From positions 1-16,224 of the forward strand of contig JAUVHF010000016.1 in NCBI GenBank assembly GCA_030593425.1: a stretch of 16,224 nucleotides of DNA, read 5' to 3'. The notes below the pieces were generated by a model. The model saw only the letters and a list, made by a program, of their open reading frames with translations. It was not told where the DNA came from and did no database searches. How positions within the stretch are numbered: the first letter of the stretch is position 1; each line of letters opens with the position of its first letter. Made by a program: the position numbers and the translations under genes. The DNA is from Anaerolineales bacterium (GTDB lineage: Bacteria; Chloroflexota; Anaerolineae; UBA7937). Positions 1 to 6,439 of the stretch are shown one piece after another.

Positions 1-1
1 C

Positions 2-268
2 GTCACGATCTCACCCACTAGCGGCCCCTCAGGAACCCTGATCCAGGTCGTCGCCAGCGGCTTCCCGCCCAATACCTCAGTCTCTGTGGGAGTTGGGCCA
101 GTGGCTTCGGAATTCAGCGAAGTCGCGCGAGGCAAGACCAATGCCAACGGTATCTTCACCGTGCAGGTACCGGTGCAAGGCGGGCCAGGTATGGATCTGG
201 TGTTCGCTGTCGCCGCTGAAGGTCAACCCGGGGTCTCTTCTCCTGATCTGTTCCACATCACCGACTGA
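2..268 (+). CDS. C-terminal fragment of an Ig-like (IPT/TIG-type) surface protein
   Basis: The reading frame is open from the first complete codon at position 2 and ends at a TGA at 266-268, so only the last 88 residues of a longer protein are visible. They begin with Ile-Ser-Pro-Thr-Ser-Gly-Pro-Ser-Gly-Thr and continue with a Ser-Gly-Phe-Pro-Pro-Asn-Thr stretch and an Asn-Ala-Asn-Gly-Ile-Phe-Thr turn, ending in a Phe-His-Ile-Thr strand. This pattern is typical of immunoglobulin-like beta-sandwich repeats in secreted or cell-surface proteins of Chloroflexota and relatives. An internal GTG at 86 could be mistaken for a start, but there is no ribosome binding site before it and the upstream codons encode the first strands of the same domain. 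Binding partner and full architecture cannot be seen. Confidence 0.7.
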   Translation, partial: VTISPTSGPSGTLIQVVASGFPPNTSVSVGVGPVASEFSEVARGKTNANGIFTVQVPVQGGPGMDLVFAVAAEGQPGVSSPDLFHITD

Positions 269-362
269 ACGCCCGGTCACCGGCGCCCGCCACTGGCACA
301 GGTTGTACAATATTTAGGTGCAAACACTTTGAGTAATAGCCGAGTAAACGAGGAGGACGAAG

Positions 363-554
363 ATGAGCAAAGACCGCAAGAAACTGGATACAATCATTGG
401 GCTCGCAGCACTGGGCAGCAGTATCACTGGCGTTGCCAGTCTAATTGCGGCGATCTTTCCATTTTTCAACGGGGAATTCCTTGCAGTGGGAGCGTGCCTG
501 ACAGCAGCAGCACTGTCGTTCGGACTCCTCGCGAATGCTGCGTTTCGTGAATAG
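363..554 (+). CDS. Small two-helix membrane protein, function unknown
   Basis: This is a 63-residue protein starting at an ATG with a strong Shine-Dalgarno (GAGGAGG, ending about seven bases upstream), which supports it as a real gene despite its size. A short charged N-terminus (Met-Ser-Lys-Asp-Arg-Lys-Lys) is followed by two hydrophobic segments, roughly residues 11-33 and 39-58, separated by a Phe-Asn-Gly-Glu turn, and a short charged end. The topology is a helical hairpin in the cytoplasmic membrane with both ends probably inside. No catalytic motif is visible and I do not recognise the family; holin-like, toxin-like or accessory membrane roles are all possible and none is supported. It lies alone between the Ig-like fragment and the lipoprotein. 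A TACAAT element at 306-311 could be a -10 box, but no matching -35 is present. Confidence 0.6.
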   Translation: MSKDRKKLDTIIGLAALGSSITGVASLIAAIFPFFNGEFLAVGACLTAAALSFGLLANAAFRE

Positions 555-745
555 CAGGCGCGGTGATAGGTTGCTATAAGGCTGTGACACCTCTCCCGCC
601 CTTCCGTGAGCCTCCGGAGCCCCCCGGAGAGCTTGCGAATATTAGAATGCCTATTCCACTGAACTGTTCAACGGGAGGGCTTGCCGGGGGCTCGAAGATG
701 CGACTGTGGCTATCCAAGCAACAGCAGCCCCTTCCCGAGTGAGGA

Positions 746-1210
746 ATGATGAAATTGGGAAAAGTCACTCTCTGGTGCCTGGCAATTGGGGCGATACTTA
801 TCTCTCTTGCATGTAGTACGCAACAGACCTCAACACCAATCGGGCCAACATCAACGCCTATGTCCCCTGCACTAACTCCAACTGTTGCAGGCTGCTTAAG
901 CTCAGAAACAGCCGAACTCATCTGGCCTCAGCTTAGCCACGGTGAGCCGACTCAAATGGCTCCTGGAGGCGAAATCAAAGTCATCGGTTCAGGGGGGTAT
1001 CTCCGCTGTGAGCAAGGCGGGTACATACACCGAAATGAGTCTGCCAGGCCTTTCCAACTGTACCTTGATGACCAGCCTGTGAGTACGATAGTCTGCTACG
1101 TGAATCACTGCGAGGTCAAGTTTGCCGTACCTAGTGATATGTCTCCGGGCACGCATATCATTTCAGTCGAAGGCGGGTCTACAATTACCATTCAGGTTAC
1201 AGGCCATTGA
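746..1210 (+). CDS. Putative secreted lipoprotein with Thr/Pro-rich linker and Ig-like domain
   Basis: The 154-residue product starts with a basic, hydrophobic signal peptide (residues 1-22) ending in Ile-Ser-Leu-Ala-Cys. This fits a lipoprotein signal with Cys23 as the lipidated residue, although the -3 position is Ser rather than the preferred Leu. Residues 24-50 form a Ser/Thr/Pro-rich linker, and the remainder is beta-rich with three cysteines, two of them close together (Cys-Tyr-Val-Asn-His-Cys), resembling a small Ig-like fold. Two adjacent ATG codons (746 and 749) follow a GAGTGAGGA ribosome binding site; the second has the better spacing. Codon use is less GC-rich than in the housekeeping genes downstream. 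The stop is 21 nt before an attC-like hairpin, so this could be the ORF of an integron gene cassette. Function is unknown. Confidence 0.65.
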   Translation: MMKLGKVTLWCLAIGAILISLACSTQQTSTPIGPTSTPMSPALTPTVAGCLSSETAELIWPQLSHGEPTQMAPGGEIKVIGSGGYLRCEQGGYIHRNESARPFQLYLDDQPVSTIVCYVNHCEVKFAVPSDMSPGTHIISVEGGSTITIQVTGH

Positions 1211-1227
1211 GAACCGTAATGCGGGCA

Positions 1228-1326
1228 CGCCGCCCAACAAGTAACTGGAGCAGACCAGGGATGCGCGTGAAAATGTGGTGGATAAATCGTATCCTTGGCC
1301 GCTCAGCTCCGACCGGCTAGGCGGCG
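1228..1326 (+). other. attC-like (59-base-element) recombination site
   Basis: Seen: an R''-like box GCCCAAC at 1232-1238 fits the inverse core consensus RYYYAAC. A matching R'-like box GCTAGGC at 1316-1322 differs from GTTRRRY at one base. Two sets of arms can pair: CGCCGCC 1228-1234 with GGCGGCG 1320-1326, and GGAGC 1247-1251 with GCTCC 1306-1310, continuing past one A/A mismatch with GA/TC. Unpaired spacers of 12 and 9 nt separate the inner and outer stems. This order (R'', L'', loop, L', R') and the length of about 100 bp are those of integron attC sites. It lies just after a small lipoprotein ORF on the same strand, as expected of a cassette. No integrase and no second site are in the window, and the R' box is imperfect, so it may be a decayed or solitary site. 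Confidence 0.45.
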
Positions 1327-1436
1327 TTGTCGTTGCGCTAATTGTGATAAGCCCGAAAAGAAGCGATACCCCGTCGAATGACGCCAACACACAATAAAAG
1401 CCCCCGACCATCTCGCTGCATTTCCATCTATACTTC

Positions 1437-1465
1437 TTGACATACCTCACGCCTTCCTATATCCT
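1437..1465 (+). promoter_or_regulatory. Candidate sigma-70 promoter of obgE
   Basis: A perfect TTGACA (1437-1442) is followed after 17 nt by TATCCT (1460-1465), with TATATC at 1458 as an overlapping alternative at 15 nt. The predicted transcription start near 1472 is only a few bases before the GTG start codon at 1475. Confidence 0.5.
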
Positions 1466-1474
1466 TCCTCGGGG

Positions 1475-2731
1475 GTGAAGTTGTTCTTCGATGAGGCTAA
1501 GATTCAGGTACAAGCGGGACCGGGCGGCAACGGCTGCGTCAGTTTCCGCCGAGAGAAATATGTGCCCCTGGGAGGGCCAGACGGGGGCAACGGCGGCCGA
1601 GGTGGTAACGTCTACCTGGTGGTCGATCCCCATCAAAACACCCTCATCAACTTCCGGAAACGCCGCCATTTCAAAGCCGGCCGGGGCGGCCATGGCAAGG
1701 GAAAAGGTCAGCGAGGAAAGGCTGGAGAGGACTTAGAGATCGGCGTCCCTCCCGGGACAGTGGTGCGCGACGCGGAGACAAAAGGACATCTGGCTGACCT
1801 GATCGAAGAGGGGCAGAAGGCTCTAGTGGCTCGGAGGGGACGAGGGGGAAGGGGAAACGCTGCCTTCGCCAGCCCCACCAATCAGGCCCCCCGCCTCGCC
1901 GAACGGGGAGAACCGGGCGAGGGACGGTGGCTGCTTTTGGAGTTGAAACTGATCGCCGATGTGGGCATCATAGGCTGCCCCAACGCCGGGAAATCCACCC
2001 TCCTCTCCGTCTGCACCGCTGCCCGGCCCAAGATCGCCGACTACCCCTTCACCACCCTGGCCCCCAACCTAGGGATCGTGGACCTTGATGATCGTTCCTT
2101 CGTCCTCGTCGATATTCCAGGCCTCATAGAGGGAGCCCATCAAGGGAAGGGGCTAGGGCACGATTTTTTGCGCCATATCGAGCGGACAAGGGTCCTAATC
2201 CACCTCCTCGACGGGGCTTCCAAAGACCCCCTACAGGATCACGAGGACATAAATAGAGAACTGGCCCTCTTCAACCCCGGCTTGGCCCGAAAGCCGCAAT
2301 TGGCGGTTCTCAACAAACTGGATCTCCCCCAGACCCAAAAGGTCTGGCCTACTCTAGAGCGAGAGATGAAGCGACGAGGAGTGGAGACCCTAGCCATATC
2401 TGCTCTCACGGGCCAGGGGGTGAAAGAACTGCTCTATCGAGCAGCCCAACTCCTAGAGGAGGTCCCTCCTGAACCTGAGAGGGAAGAGGTGGCCATCTTT
2501 CGCCTCCCTGAAAAAAAGTTCACAGTAGACCACGAGAACGCTGGTTTCCGGGTGCGAGGCAAGAGAGTAGAGCGGGCCGTGGCTATGACCGATTGGCGGT
2601 ACGGAGAGGCGATCGAGAAACTTCACCGGGAGTTGGAGGCTATGGGGGTGACCAAGGCCCTGGAGGAGGCGGGAGTCCAGCCGGGGGATGCCGTCTACAT
2701 AGGAGATATGGAACTCGAATGGTGGGAGTAG
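1475..2731 (+). CDS. obgE: Obg-family GTPase (ribosome biogenesis/stress GTPase)
   Basis: This 418-residue protein has the complete three-part Obg architecture. The glycine-rich N-terminal Obg fold spans about residues 1-160. The G domain follows, with G1 Gly-Cys-Pro-Asn-Ala-Gly-Lys-Ser at 167-174, the Pro-Phe-Thr-Thr switch at 191-194, G3 Asp-Ile-Pro-Gly-Leu at 213-217, G4 Asn-Lys-Leu-Asp at 280-283 and G5 Ser-Ala-Leu at 309-311. A C-terminal OCT domain covers about 340-418. Members are essential GTPases that bind the 50S subunit and take part in late ribosome assembly and stress signalling. The GTG start gives the family-typical N-terminus (Met-Lys-Leu-Phe-Phe-Asp-Glu-Ala) and has no clear Shine-Dalgarno, so translation may be leaderless from the promoter just upstream. 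The 3' end overlaps nadD by 13 nt, indicating co-translation. Confidence 0.97.
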   Translation: MKLFFDEAKIQVQAGPGGNGCVSFRREKYVPLGGPDGGNGGRGGNVYLVVDPHQNTLINFRKRRHFKAGRGGHGKGKGQRGKAGEDLEIGVPPGTVVRDAETKGHLADLIEEGQKALVARRGRGGRGNAAFASPTNQAPRLAERGEPGEGRWLLLELKLIADVGIIGCPNAGKSTLLSVCTAARPKIADYPFTTLAPNLGIVDLDDRSFVLVDIPGLIEGAHQGKGLGHDFLRHIERTRVLIHLLDGASKDPLQDHEDINRELALFNPGLARKPQLAVLNKLDLPQTQKVWPTLEREMKRRGVETLAISALTGQGVKELLYRAAQLLEEVPPEPEREEVAIFRLPEKKFTVDHENAGFRVRGKRVERAVAMTDWRYGEAIEKLHRELEAMGVTKALEEAGVQPGDAVYIGDMELEWWE

Positions 2732-3321
2732 GGAGGATCGGCGTCCTGGGCGGCACCTTCGACCCTATCCATTATGGCCACCTGGCTGCAGCCGAGGAGG
2801 CGCGAGCCAAACTAAGCCTCCGAGAGGTCATTTTCGTGGTGGCCGGGCTCCCGCCCCATAAGTTAGATGAAGAGATAACCCCGGCGGAAGATCGGTACGC
2901 CATGGTGGAGTTGGCTATCGCCTCCAACCCCCACTTCTCCCTCTCCCGCATCGATATCGACCGGCCCGGCCCTTCCTATACCGTGGACAGTATCGCCCTC
3001 CTGCGACAAAAGTGGACCGAGGAGATATATTTCATCATGGGGATGGACGCCCTGATGGAGATCGACACCTGGCACCAGCCCCAGAGGTTGATCCAACTTT
3101 GCCGCTTGGTGGCGGTGGAGAGGCCCGACTTCGTGCCCGATCTAGGGAGGTTAGAGGCGGCCGTGCCGGGGATTGCCGCTCGCACGGAGATAATAGAGAT
3201 GCCCCAGATGGAGATCTCCTCCACAGACCTCCAGCGGCGGGTGAGGGAAGGGTTGCCCATAAAGTATCAACTCCCTCCCCAGGTAGAAGAGTATATCTAC
3301 CAGCATCGACTCTACCTCTAG
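2719..3321 (+). CDS. nadD: Nicotinate-nucleotide adenylyltransferase
   Basis: The 200-residue protein transfers AMP from ATP to nicotinate mononucleotide to give deamido-NAD in NAD biosynthesis. The nucleotidyltransferase signature [11 protein letters not shown] is at residues 11-21, followed by Pro-Pro-His-Lys at 45-48, Gly-Met-Asp at 108-110, Asp-Thr-Trp-His at 116-119, and the second ATP-binding motif Ile-Ser-Ser-Thr-Asp-Leu at 166-171. The C-terminal Tyr-Ile-Tyr-Gln-His-Arg-Leu-Tyr is also typical of the family. The frame is open further upstream inside obgE, but the family N-terminus requires the ATG at 2719 (or the GTG at 2722), inside the last codons of obgE. An AGGAG lies 13 nt upstream, a long spacing that suggests translational coupling. 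The obgE-nadD pairing is common in bacteria. Confidence 0.95.
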   Translation: MVGVGRIGVLGGTFDPIHYGHLAAAEEARAKLSLREVIFVVAGLPPHKLDEEITPAEDRYAMVELAIASNPHFSLSRIDIDRPGPSYTVDSIALLRQKWTEEIYFIMGMDALMEIDTWHQPQRLIQLCRLVAVERPDFVPDLGRLEAAVPGIAARTEIIEMPQMEISSTDLQRRVREGLPIKYQLPPQVEEYIYQHRLYL

Positions 3322-3389
3322 GCTCCTTGGAGGCTGTGATAACGCTTCTAGAAGAGAGGGCTTAGTGTTGCGAAGAAAGGGAAAACCCT

Positions 3390-3887
3390 ATGAAGATCCT
3401 GGAAACCCCCATCATAGCCGCCATACGGCGTAACCACGCCCTGGAGCACGCCACCGTCCACCTCTTATCCCGCCGCGGCCCTTATAGGCAGGTCATGGGG
3501 AGGACTACCGCCGATGGCTTCTATGTATACGGGCCGGTAGAGACCCAAGAGGTGGCCGCCGCGGCCAGCGAGGCCTTAGCCCGGCTTCGGGCTGGGGAGC
3601 ACCAGTTGGCCATCCACCCCCGTTGTGGTACTAATCTGGCGGTGGCTGGCCTCCTGGCCGGCCTCTCCTCCTTCCTGGTTTGGGGCGGGAAGGGGCGCAG
3701 GCTCACCAAACTCCCTCGTCTCCTCCTTGCAGCCACAATCGCCGTCATAGCCGCCCAGCCCCTGGGTCTCCTGGTGCAAGAACGCCTCACCACCTCAACG
3801 GACCTGGAAGAGATGACTATCAAAGGCATCACCCGTCAAAAAGTGGGCGGAGTGGTGATCCACAAGGTAGAATTAAGCCCAGCCTAA
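3390..3887 (+). CDS. Conserved two-helix membrane protein (resembles DUF6391)
   Basis: This 165-residue protein contains a striking conserved-looking N-terminal block, Arg-Arg-Asn-His-Ala-Leu-Glu-His-Ala-Thr-Val-His (residues 13-24), then a soluble segment with Tyr-Val-Tyr-Gly-Pro and an alanine-rich helix. A Pro-Arg-Cys-Gly-Thr-Asn motif (77-82) follows, then two predicted membrane helices (about 82-98 and 109-129), and a charged tail. The His/Glu-rich block and the Cys could form a metal or active site, but this is inference. It resembles from memory the uncharacterised DUF6391 family; I cannot confirm that. The start is an ATG preceded by AAAGGG, which forms a small AGGG-AAAA-CCCT hairpin directly before the start codon and might limit initiation. 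holA begins 9 nt after the stop, so the two are probably co-transcribed. Confidence 0.7.
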   Translation: MKILETPIIAAIRRNHALEHATVHLLSRRGPYRQVMGRTTADGFYVYGPVETQEVAAAASEALARLRAGEHQLAIHPRCGTNLAVAGLLAGLSSFLVWGGKGRRLTKLPRLLLAATIAVIAAQPLGLLVQERLTTSTDLEEMTIKGITRQKVGGVVIHKVELSPA

Positions 3888-3896
3888 CCTATAGAT

Positions 3897-4898
3897 ATGT
3901 TTTATCTATTCCACGGCGAGGATGAGTACTCCCGCACCCTGGCCCTGGCCGAGATGAAGGCCAAGGTAGGAGACCCCTCCATATCCCAACTCAATATCAT
4001 CAGCCTGGATGGAGAGGCGCTCACTTTGGAGGAGTTAATCCTTGCTTGCGATGCTCCGCCCTTCCTCTCCCAAAGGCGGTTGGTGATCGTGCGTGACCTG
4101 GCATCTCAGTTGGAACCCCGGCGCGGGGCAAAAAAGAGGGGGGTGCCACCTGCCAAACGAGAACTGGTAGAGGGTCTCAAGGAGTGCCTCCCTCAGATGC
4201 CCCAAAGCACCAGGTTAGTCTTCATCGAGGGGAGGCGTATCAGCAAATCGAACCCCATTCGCAGGCTGGCCTCCCAACTGGAAGGGGGCTTCGTCAGGGA
4301 GTTCAGACCGCCCAAGGGAGATCGCCTTCGACAATGGATCAGAGAGCAGGTAAAGGAGAAAGGCGGACAGATCAGCCCCCCAGCCGTGGAAAAACTGACT
4401 AACTTCTTGGGGAGCGATCTCCGCCTCTTGGATCAAGAGATCGAGAAACTCCTCACCTATACGGGGGAGCACCCCATCGAGAAAGAGGATGTGCACCTCT
4501 TGGTAAGCCAGGTTCAGACGGCAACTATCTTCTCCTTGGTCGATGCCTTAGGTCACCGGGACTCCCGAAAGGCCACTCTATACCTACATGAACTAATGGA
4601 TGCGGGCCAGCCCTCTCTCTACATCTTCTTCATGATCACTCGCCAGTTTCGCCTCCTACTGCAGGCCAAGGAGTTACAGATCGAAGGCCTCGGCTGGCAA
4701 GCGATCCAGACGAGACTGAGACTCCACCCCTTCGTGGCCCAGAAACTGGCCCAACAGGTAAGGAACTTCTCCCGCAGCCGATTGGAAGCCATCCACCATC
4801 GACTGTTAGAGGTGGACACCGCCATAAAGACCGGCCAGATGGAGCCACAACTGGCCCTCGACCTCTTGGCCATAGAACTTTGCACCTCAAGAGCCTAG
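3897..4898 (+). CDS. holA: DNA polymerase III delta subunit
   Basis: The 333-residue protein is the clamp-loader delta subunit, which opens the beta sliding clamp in the replisome. It opens with Met-Phe-Tyr-Leu-Phe-His-Gly-Glu-Asp-Glu-Tyr, the usual family start. The Ser-Leu-Asp-Gly-Glu and Pro-Pro-Phe-Leu-Ser-Gln-Arg-Arg-Leu-Val stretches of the first AAA+-like domain follow, where delta lacks a functional P-loop, as is normal for this subunit. The middle segment has the Leu-Asp-Gln-Glu-Ile-Glu-Lys-Leu helix, and the C-terminal collar domain ends near Ala-Leu-Asp-Leu-Leu-Ala. Length matches the family. The start ATG has no obvious Shine-Dalgarno and lies 9 nt downstream of the preceding stop. 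Transcription ends at the hairpin at 4906-4928, which is shared with convergent lexA. Confidence 0.92.
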   Translation: MFYLFHGEDEYSRTLALAEMKAKVGDPSISQLNIISLDGEALTLEELILACDAPPFLSQRRLVIVRDLASQLEPRRGAKKRGVPPAKRELVEGLKECLPQMPQSTRLVFIEGRRISKSNPIRRLASQLEGGFVREFRPPKGDRLRQWIREQVKEKGGQISPPAVEKLTNFLGSDLRLLDQEIEKLLTYTGEHPIEKEDVHLLVSQVQTATIFSLVDALGHRDSRKATLYLHELMDAGQPSLYIFFMITRQFRLLLQAKELQIEGLGWQAIQTRLRLHPFVAQKLAQQVRNFSRSRLEAIHHRLLEVDTAIKTGQMEPQLALDLLAIELCTSRA

Positions 4899-4905
4899 AA
4901 AGACA

Positions 4906-4928
4906 AAGCCCCTCTCATCGAGGGGCTT
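4906..4928. terminator. Bidirectional terminator between holA and lexA
   Basis: A perfect 9-bp stem, AAGCCCCTC at 4906-4914 with GAGGGGCTT at 4920-4928, closes a 5-nt TCATC loop. On the minus strand it is followed by TTTGTCTTT, which fits an intrinsic terminator for lexA; on the plus strand the T tract is weak. It sits between the two convergent stop codons. Confidence 0.8.
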
Positions 4929-4951
4929 GTCCATGGCGATTGGTTCAAATC

Positions 4952-5587
4952 TCAGGAGGGGGAAGCCTGGAGCCGGCGGATCACCACCATCACCTTGCCC
5001 TGGATCTCCACATCCCTGGGATGCACATAGATAGGCTCAAGAAGGGGGTTAGCCGGTTGCAAGCGGACCCGTTCGCCCTCGTGATATATCTTCTTCAGGG
5101 TGGTCTCCCCCTTATCTCGCAACCAGACCGCTACCATCTCCCCGTTTTCGGCCTCCTTCTGGTGCTTCATGATCACGATGTCCCCATCGTGGACCAAGGC
5201 ATCGATCATCGAGTCCCCCTTCACCTCCAGGGCGTATAGCCCTTCCTCCTCCTTGAGGATGTCTCGGGTCAACTCAATGGTCTCCGTGGGGAAACTATCG
5301 TCGGGGATAGGAATGGGGTCGCCGGCGGCGATCCGCCCACAGAGAGGTATCTGGATCCTACCTGTGAGGCTAGCCAGCCCTCCAGCCAGCCTAATACCTC
5401 TGGAGATCTCCCGGTCCCGCTCGATATAGCCATCCCGCTCCAAGATGCCCAAATTGTAGTTCACCACCGAAGTGGAGGAGATACCCACCTTAGCCCCGAT
5501 CTCCCTAATCGTAGGGGGGTAGCCATGGCGGCGCAGGAAATCGGCGATGAATTTCAAGATCCCCTTTTGCCGTTCCGAGAGAGCCAT
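4952..5587 (-). CDS. lexA: LexA SOS repressor (autocleaving transcriptional repressor)
   Basis: This 211-residue protein has an N-terminal winged helix-turn-helix (about residues 1-68; Pro-Pro-Thr-Ile-Arg-Glu-Ile at 24-30) and a C-terminal S24 peptidase domain. The self-cleavage site is Ala88-Gly89 within Arg-Ile-Ala-Ala-Gly-Asp-Pro. The catalytic Ser126 is in Gly-Asp-Ser-Met-Ile-Asp and the general-base Lys165 in Glu-Thr-Thr-Leu-Lys-Lys, so the repressor looks fully functional. RecA filaments stimulate cleavage after DNA damage and derepress SOS genes. The ATG follows an AAGGGG ribosome binding site on the minus strand. Upstream is a consensus promoter with an SOS box between -35 and -10, showing autoregulation. 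It is convergent with holA and divergent from the UPF0173 hydrolase. Confidence 0.95.
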   Translation of the reverse strand: MALSERQKGILKFIADFLRRHGYPPTIREIGAKVGISSTSVVNYNLGILERDGYIERDREISRGIRLAGGLASLTGRIQIPLCGRIAAGDPIPIPDDSFPTETIELTRDILKEEEGLYALEVKGDSMIDALVHDGDIVIMKHQKEAENGEMVAVWLRDKGETTLKKIYHEGERVRLQPANPLLEPIYVHPRDVEIQGKVMVVIRRLQASPS

Positions 5588-5618
5588 CTCTTATCCCCTT
5601 TCCCCAAAGACTAAAGAT

Positions 5619-5648
5619 ATTATACCACGAACTAATGTTCTATGTCAA
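5619..5648 (-). promoter_or_regulatory. lexA promoter
   Basis: Read on the minus strand, TTGACA (plus positions 5643-5648) and TATAAT (plus positions 5619-5624) are both perfect consensus hexamers separated by 18 nt. The lexA ATG is about 30 bases downstream of the -10. Confidence 0.85.
5628..5641. promoter_or_regulatory. SOS box (LexA operator)
   Basis: CGAAC-TAAT-GTTCT matches the Gram-positive-type SOS box CGAAC-N4-GTTCG at all but the last base, and GAAC-N4-GTTC is a perfect palindrome. It lies in the spacer of the lexA promoter, where bound LexA would exclude RNA polymerase. The facing hydrolase promoter begins 16 nt away, so an effect on that gene is possible but not certain. Confidence 0.85.
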
Positions 5649-5656
5649 GGGCCATC

Positions 5657-5686
5657 TTGACCTCCTTGGAGAGGGTAAGATATACT
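5657..5686 (+). promoter_or_regulatory. Promoter of the UPF0173 hydrolase gene
   Basis: TTGACC (5657-5662) and TATACT (5681-5686) are separated by 18 nt and point toward the hydrolase start at 5719. The promoter is back to back with the lexA promoter. Confidence 0.65.
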
Positions 5687-5718
5687 CCCTATGACACATG
5701 GCTATAAAGGAGGATGAT

Positions 5719-6408
5719 ATGGCTGTCGAATTGACTTTTCACGGGCACGCCTCTTTTACCCTCAGAGGGGGCGGGGCTACCCTCCTCCTCGATCCCTTCT
5801 TCACCGATAACCCCCTGGCCGATGTGAGCGCCGATTCCGTAGAGGCCGACTACATCCTGGTCTCCCACGGCCACGGCGACCACTTCGGCGATACGGTGGC
5901 TATCGCTCGCCGCACGGGGGCCACGGTCATCTCCAATTTCGAGATCGCCACCTACTGTGAAAATCAAGGGTTGAAAGCCCACGCCTTGCATCTGGGCGGC
6001 GGCTGGGAGTTCCCCTTCGGGAGGGTGAAACTCACCATCGCCCATCACGGTTCCACCCTCCCCGACGGCAGCCCCGGCGGCAACCCCGCTGGCTTCCTCC
6101 TAGAGATAGAAGGAAAACGGATCTACTTCGCTGGGGACACGGGGCTATTCTATGATATGAAACTGATCGGCGAGGAGAAGCCGATAGACGTGGCTCTCCT
6201 CCCCATCGGAGACAACTTCACCATGGGCCCCGACGACGCCCTGCGGGCGGTGGGGCTTCTCAGTCCCAGGCTTGTTATCCCCATGCATTATGGCACTTGG
6301 CCCCTAGTGGAACAGGACCCCCACGCCTTCGCCAAAAGAGTGGAGGAGATGGAGGTTAGATGCTCAGTCCTGCCCCCAGGTCGAAAACTCACCCTGCAGG
6401 CAGCATGA
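5719..6408 (+). CDS. Metal-dependent hydrolase, UPF0173 family (metallo-beta-lactamase fold)
   Basis: The 229-residue protein carries the metallo-beta-lactamase metal site: His50-Gly-His52-Gly-Asp54-His55 in the first signature, then His110, Asp140 (Phe-Ala-Gly-Asp-Thr-Gly) and His190 (Pro-Met-His-Tyr-Gly). The start Phe-His-Gly-His-Ala-Ser and the Asn-Pro-Ala-Gly-Phe-Leu block are typical of UPF0173 (YtkL-like) proteins. Two metal ions (usually Zn) are expected; the physiological substrate of this family is not established. An in-frame ATG exists at 5698, but AAGGAGG at 5707-5713 lies inside that extension, 5 nt before the ATG at 5719, which makes 5719 the start. It diverges from lexA and is followed 31 nt later by the CCA-family gene. 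Confidence 0.9.
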   Translation: MAVELTFHGHASFTLRGGGATLLLDPFFTDNPLADVSADSVEADYILVSHGHGDHFGDTVAIARRTGATVISNFEIATYCENQGLKAHALHLGGGWEFPFGRVKLTIAHHGSTLPDGSPGGNPAGFLLEIEGKRIYFAGDTGLFYDMKLIGEEKPIDVALLPIGDNFTMGPDDALRAVGLLSPRLVIPMHYGTWPLVEQDPHAFAKRVEEMEVRCSVLPPGRKLTLQAA

Positions 6409-6439
6409 GCAGCGATAATATCGCCCCAAAGGAGAAGGA

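Noticed and set aside
612..629. GC-rich inverted repeat CTCCGG/CCGGAG
   Set aside because: The stem is only six base pairs, has no T tract and is 58 nt after the nearest stop codon, so it is not supported as a terminator.
746..1210. Toxin or immunity function for the lipoprotein
   Set aside because: There is no toxin motif or partner gene; only export and an Ig-like fold are supported.
2593..2718. N-terminal extension of nadD into obgE
   Set aside because: The added residues are Gly-rich and lie before the conserved family N-terminus; the ATG at 2719 gives the normal NadD length.
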